In this document: one piece after another, positions 4,217 through 6,187 of the stretch
Numbering within the stretch: position 1 is the first letter of the stretch
Layout: each line of letters begins with the position of its first letter
From: Lachnoclostridium phytofermentans
GTDB taxonomy: Bacteria; Bacillota; Clostridia; Lachnospirales; Lachnospiraceae
Direction of reading: 5' to 3'
Assembly: GCA_003526525.1 (NCBI GenBank)
Contig: DPVV01000196.1
Coordinates: forward strand, 5,102 to 11,288
DNA: 6,187 nt
Notes under the pieces: generated by a model
Seen by the model: the letters and a program-made list of their open reading frames with translations, nothing else
Told to the model about the DNA's origin: nothing
Databases searched by the model: none
Position numbers and translations under genes: made by a program

Positions 4217-5299
4217 ATGATTGTAAAGTCTCTTGAATTGAGTAATTTTAGAAATTATGAGAACTTATCTATGGAGTTTTCTCCATCGACTAATATTTTG
4301 TATGGAGACAATGCTCAGGGAAAGACAAACATACTCGAAGCAGTGTTTCTTTGTGCTACCACAAAGTCACACAAAGGAAGTAAGGATAGAGAAATTATTA
4401 AACTACAGTCGGAAGAAGCACATATTCGCATGCGAATAAATCGGGACGATGTGGATCATCGGCTTGACATGCATCTTAAAAAAAATAAACCCAAAGGCGT
4501 GGCTATTAATGGGATTCCGATTAAACGATCCTCAGAATTATTCGGTATCATTAATGTTGTATTTTTTTCTCCGGAGGATTTATCCATAATTAAAAATGGA
4601 CCTAGCGAACGTAGACGATTTATTGACATGGAACTTTGTCAATTAAGTAAGCTATATCTACACAATCTGATAAATTACAACAAAGTTTTAAATCAGAGAA
4701 ACAATTTATTAAAGCAAATAGGTTTTAATAAAAGTTTATTGGATACGCTTTATGTGTGGGATCAGCAGCTAATTCGTTTTGGTTCTGCATTGATTAAAGA
4801 GAGAGATTCCTTTATGAAAAGCATGAATGAACTTATTATTACACTACATAAAAAACTTAGCGATGGAAAAGAAGAATTAGAAATCGTTTATGAACCAAAT
4901 GTAGCGGAAGATGAGTTTGAAAATAAACTGAAAAAGAGTATGGAACGTGATATAGCCTTAAAGGTAACAAACGTTGGACCTCATCGAGATGACCTTAGTT
5001 TTCTAATCAATGGTCAGGATGTAAGAAAGTATGGATCACAAGGGCAACAAAGAACTGCTGCATTATCTTTAAAGCTTGCGGAAATAGAATTAGTAAAACA
5101 GGTAACAAAAGATAAACCAATTTTACTGTTAGATGATGTATTATCTGAGTTAGATAGAAAAAGGCAAAATCAGCTATTAGACAGTATTGTTGGAATTCAA
5201 ACTATTGTAACCTGTACCGGTCTTGAAGAATTTGTGAATAACAGAATAGAGACGGATCGAATTTATAAGGTTATTCAAGGAACTGTTGAACAGGGATAA
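4217..5299 (+). CDS. recF: DNA replication and repair ATPase RecF
   Basis: RecF is an SMC/ABC-like ATPase that acts with RecO and RecR at single-strand gaps and stalled forks to help RecA replace single-strand binding protein. The 360-residue product is of usual length. It opens with the family hallmark LELSNFRNYENL (6-17). Walker A is GDNAQGKT (30-37), SPEDLSIIKNGPSERRRFID (118-137) is typical of the family, the ABC signature is YGSQGQQRTAALSLKLAE (272-289), and Walker B is ILLLDDVLSELD (302-313). An in-frame TAG at 4199-4201 and no alternative start before ATG 4217 fix the start. The only SD-like bases, AGGG at 4213-4216, touch the ATG, so initiation may be weak or coupled to upstream translation. 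gyrB follows after 33 bases with no terminator visible, suggesting one transcript. Confidence 0.97.
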   Translation: MIVKSLELSNFRNYENLSMEFSPSTNILYGDNAQGKTNILEAVFLCATTKSHKGSKDREIIKLQSEEAHIRMRINRDDVDHRLDMHLKKNKPKGVAINGIPIKRSSELFGIINVVFFSPEDLSIIKNGPSERRRFIDMELCQLSKLYLHNLINYNKVLNQRNNLLKQIGFNKSLLDTLYVWDQQLIRFGSALIKERDSFMKSMNELIITLHKKLSDGKEELEIVYEPNVAEDEFENKLKKSMERDIALKVTNVGPHRDDLSFLINGQDVRKYGSQGQQRTAALSLKLAEIELVKQVTKDKPILLLDDVLSELDRKRQNQLLDSIVGIQTIVTCTGLEEFVNNRIETDRIYKVIQGTVEQG

Positions 5300-5320
5300 A
5301 ACATTTAATGCATAAATTGC

Positions 5321-5326
5321 AGGAGG
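5321..5326 (+). promoter_or_regulatory. Strong ribosome binding site of gyrB
   Basis: AGGAGG lies six bases before ATG 5333. It is the only textbook Shine-Dalgarno site in the window and fixes the gyrB start. It contrasts with the weak or badly spaced sites of dnaA, yaaA and recF. Confidence 0.9.
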
Positions 5327-5332
5327 CTAGAT

Positions 5333-6187
5333 ATGAGTAAGGATTACGGAGCTGACCAAATACAAATTTTAGAGGGATTAGAAGCGGTGAGAAAGCGACC
5401 AGGTATGTACATTGGAAGTACTTCTAGTAGGGGTCTCCATCACCTGGTTTATGAAATCGTGGATAATGCTGTCGATGAGGCTTTGGCTGGATATTGTAAT
5501 ACCATCGACGTATCTATTAATCCAGACAATTCTATTACTGTTATTGATAATGGTAGAGGTATACCGGTTGAAATAAACAAGAAAAAAGGAATTTCTACGG
5601 TTGAGGTTGTATTTACCATTCTACATGCTGGTGGAAAGTTTGGCGGTGGAGGATATAAAGTATCTGGTGGATTACATGGTGTAGGTGCATCTGTAGTTAA
5701 TGCGCTTTCCGAGTGGTTAGAGGTAACCGTAGAAGTTGATGGAAAGATGTACAAGCAACGTTATGAACGTGGAAAGGTGATAGAACCGTTACGTGTTGTT
5801 GGTGAATCTGATCGCACAGGAACAACGGTTTCATTTTTGCCAGATAGAGATATTTTTGAGGAAACCGTTTATGAGTATGATATTTTAATACAACGGTTAC
5901 GTGAGATGGCATTCTTAACAAAAGGCCTTAAAATTATTTTAAGAGACTTAAGAACTTCTGAGGAAGAAGAAAATGCTGAGCCAAATGTGAAAGAATTTCA
6001 CTATGAAGGCGGTATTAAGGAGTATGTTCAGTACCTAAATAAACATAAAACAAATCTATATCCTGAGATAATTTACTGTGAAGGGTCAAGAGATAGTGTT
6101 TATGTTGAAGTTGCTATGCAGCACAATGACTCTTACTCAGAAAGTTGTTATAGCTTTGTAAATAATATCACCACACCAGAAGGTGGT
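5333..6187 (+). CDS. gyrB: DNA gyrase subunit B, 5' part (cut by window end)
   Basis: GyrB is the ATPase subunit of DNA gyrase, which with GyrA introduces negative supercoils and relieves tension ahead of forks. The reading frame stays open to the last base, giving 285 residues of an expected roughly 640. The GHKL ATPase domain is clear: [16 protein letters not shown] (14-29), the catalytic Glu and Asn region [13 protein letters not shown] (41-53), DNGRGIP (72-78), [16 protein letters not shown] (98-113) and the ATP-lid motif [15 protein letters not shown] (112-126). The transducer domain begins near residue 220, and NNITTPEGG (277-285) matches the conserved NNI..(E/D)GG segment. The pattern and the place next to recF argue for GyrB rather than ParE. 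No break or odd codon use is seen. Confidence 0.97.
   Translation, partial: MSKDYGADQIQILEGLEAVRKRPGMYIGSTSSRGLHHLVYEIVDNAVDEALAGYCNTIDVSINPDNSITVIDNGRGIPVEINKKKGISTVEVVFTILHAGGKFGGGGYKVSGGLHGVGASVVNALSEWLEVTVEVDGKMYKQRYERGKVIEPLRVVGESDRTGTTVSFLPDRDIFEETVYEYDILIQRLREMAFLTKGLKIILRDLRTSEEEENAEPNVKEFHYEGGIKEYVQYLNKHKTNLYPEIIYCEGSRDSVYVEVAMQHNDSYSESCYSFVNNITTPEGG

Noticed and set aside
5449..5921. Overlapping minus-strand open frames inside gyrB
   Set aside because: They lie fully antisense to the conserved gyrase ATPase domain and have no recognisable motifs.
1..6187. CRISPR array, mobile element, tRNA/rRNA, riboswitch or a novel defence-type gene cluster
   Set aside because: I saw no spaced direct repeats, transposase motifs, cloverleaf patterns or unknown genes. 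Every long open frame on the + strand belongs to the standard dnaA-dnaN-yaaA-recF-gyrB set.

Overview
The window is an ordinary, AT-rich chromosomal replication-origin region from a low-GC Firmicute. The gene order is dnaA, dnaN, an S4-domain gene of the YaaA type, recF, then the 5' part of gyrB, all on the + strand. The protein flavour (DnaA starting MKSLIQEKWNEILEFLK, YaaA starting MEKIVLREEFIKLGQALKAA, and no remB/yaaB-type gene between recF and gyrB) suggests a clostridial organism, most likely a member of the Lachnospiraceae. That placement is inference from remembered family patterns, not a search result.

Layout. Positions 1-217 are an AT-rich flank without a supportable gene. Positions 218-479 hold a cluster of DnaA boxes upstream of dnaA, including two exact TTATCCACA copies in opposite orientation. 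The probable dnaA promoter (425-453) and a structured leader with two hairpins (507-546 and 554-577) lie between this cluster and dnaA (615-1976). The 413-base gap before dnaN carries two stem-loops that could end the dnaA transcript, then a third exact DnaA box (2146-2154), a long inverted repeat (2161-2192), a candidate dnaN promoter, and an arrangement that looks like the basal origin unwinding element known from Bacillus subtilis: a DnaA box, a C-rich spacer, CTA/TTA triplets and a 32-base stretch of nearly pure A/T (2308-2375). dnaN follows, then the small S4-domain gene (3648-3863). A 353-base gap follows with two hairpins, a promoter and a possible attenuator-like leader. recF (4217-5299) and gyrB (from 5333, cut by the window end) are 33 bases apart and probably co-transcribed.

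How it works together. DnaA binds both box clusters and opens the AT-rich stretch next to dnaN, so this looks like a bipartite origin with the dnaA gene between the two halves. The cluster overlapping the dnaA promoter and leader would also let DnaA repress its own gene. DnaN is the sliding clamp, RecF helps load RecA at gaps behind stalled forks, and gyrase removes the supercoils made by replication.

I found no mobile element, CRISPR array, tRNA, rRNA or unfamiliar protein-coding system. The points worth a second look are non-coding: the putative unwinding element and the inverted repeat folded over it, the two-hairpin dnaA leader, the 13-pair inverted repeat next to the third perfect DnaA box, and the leader of recF.
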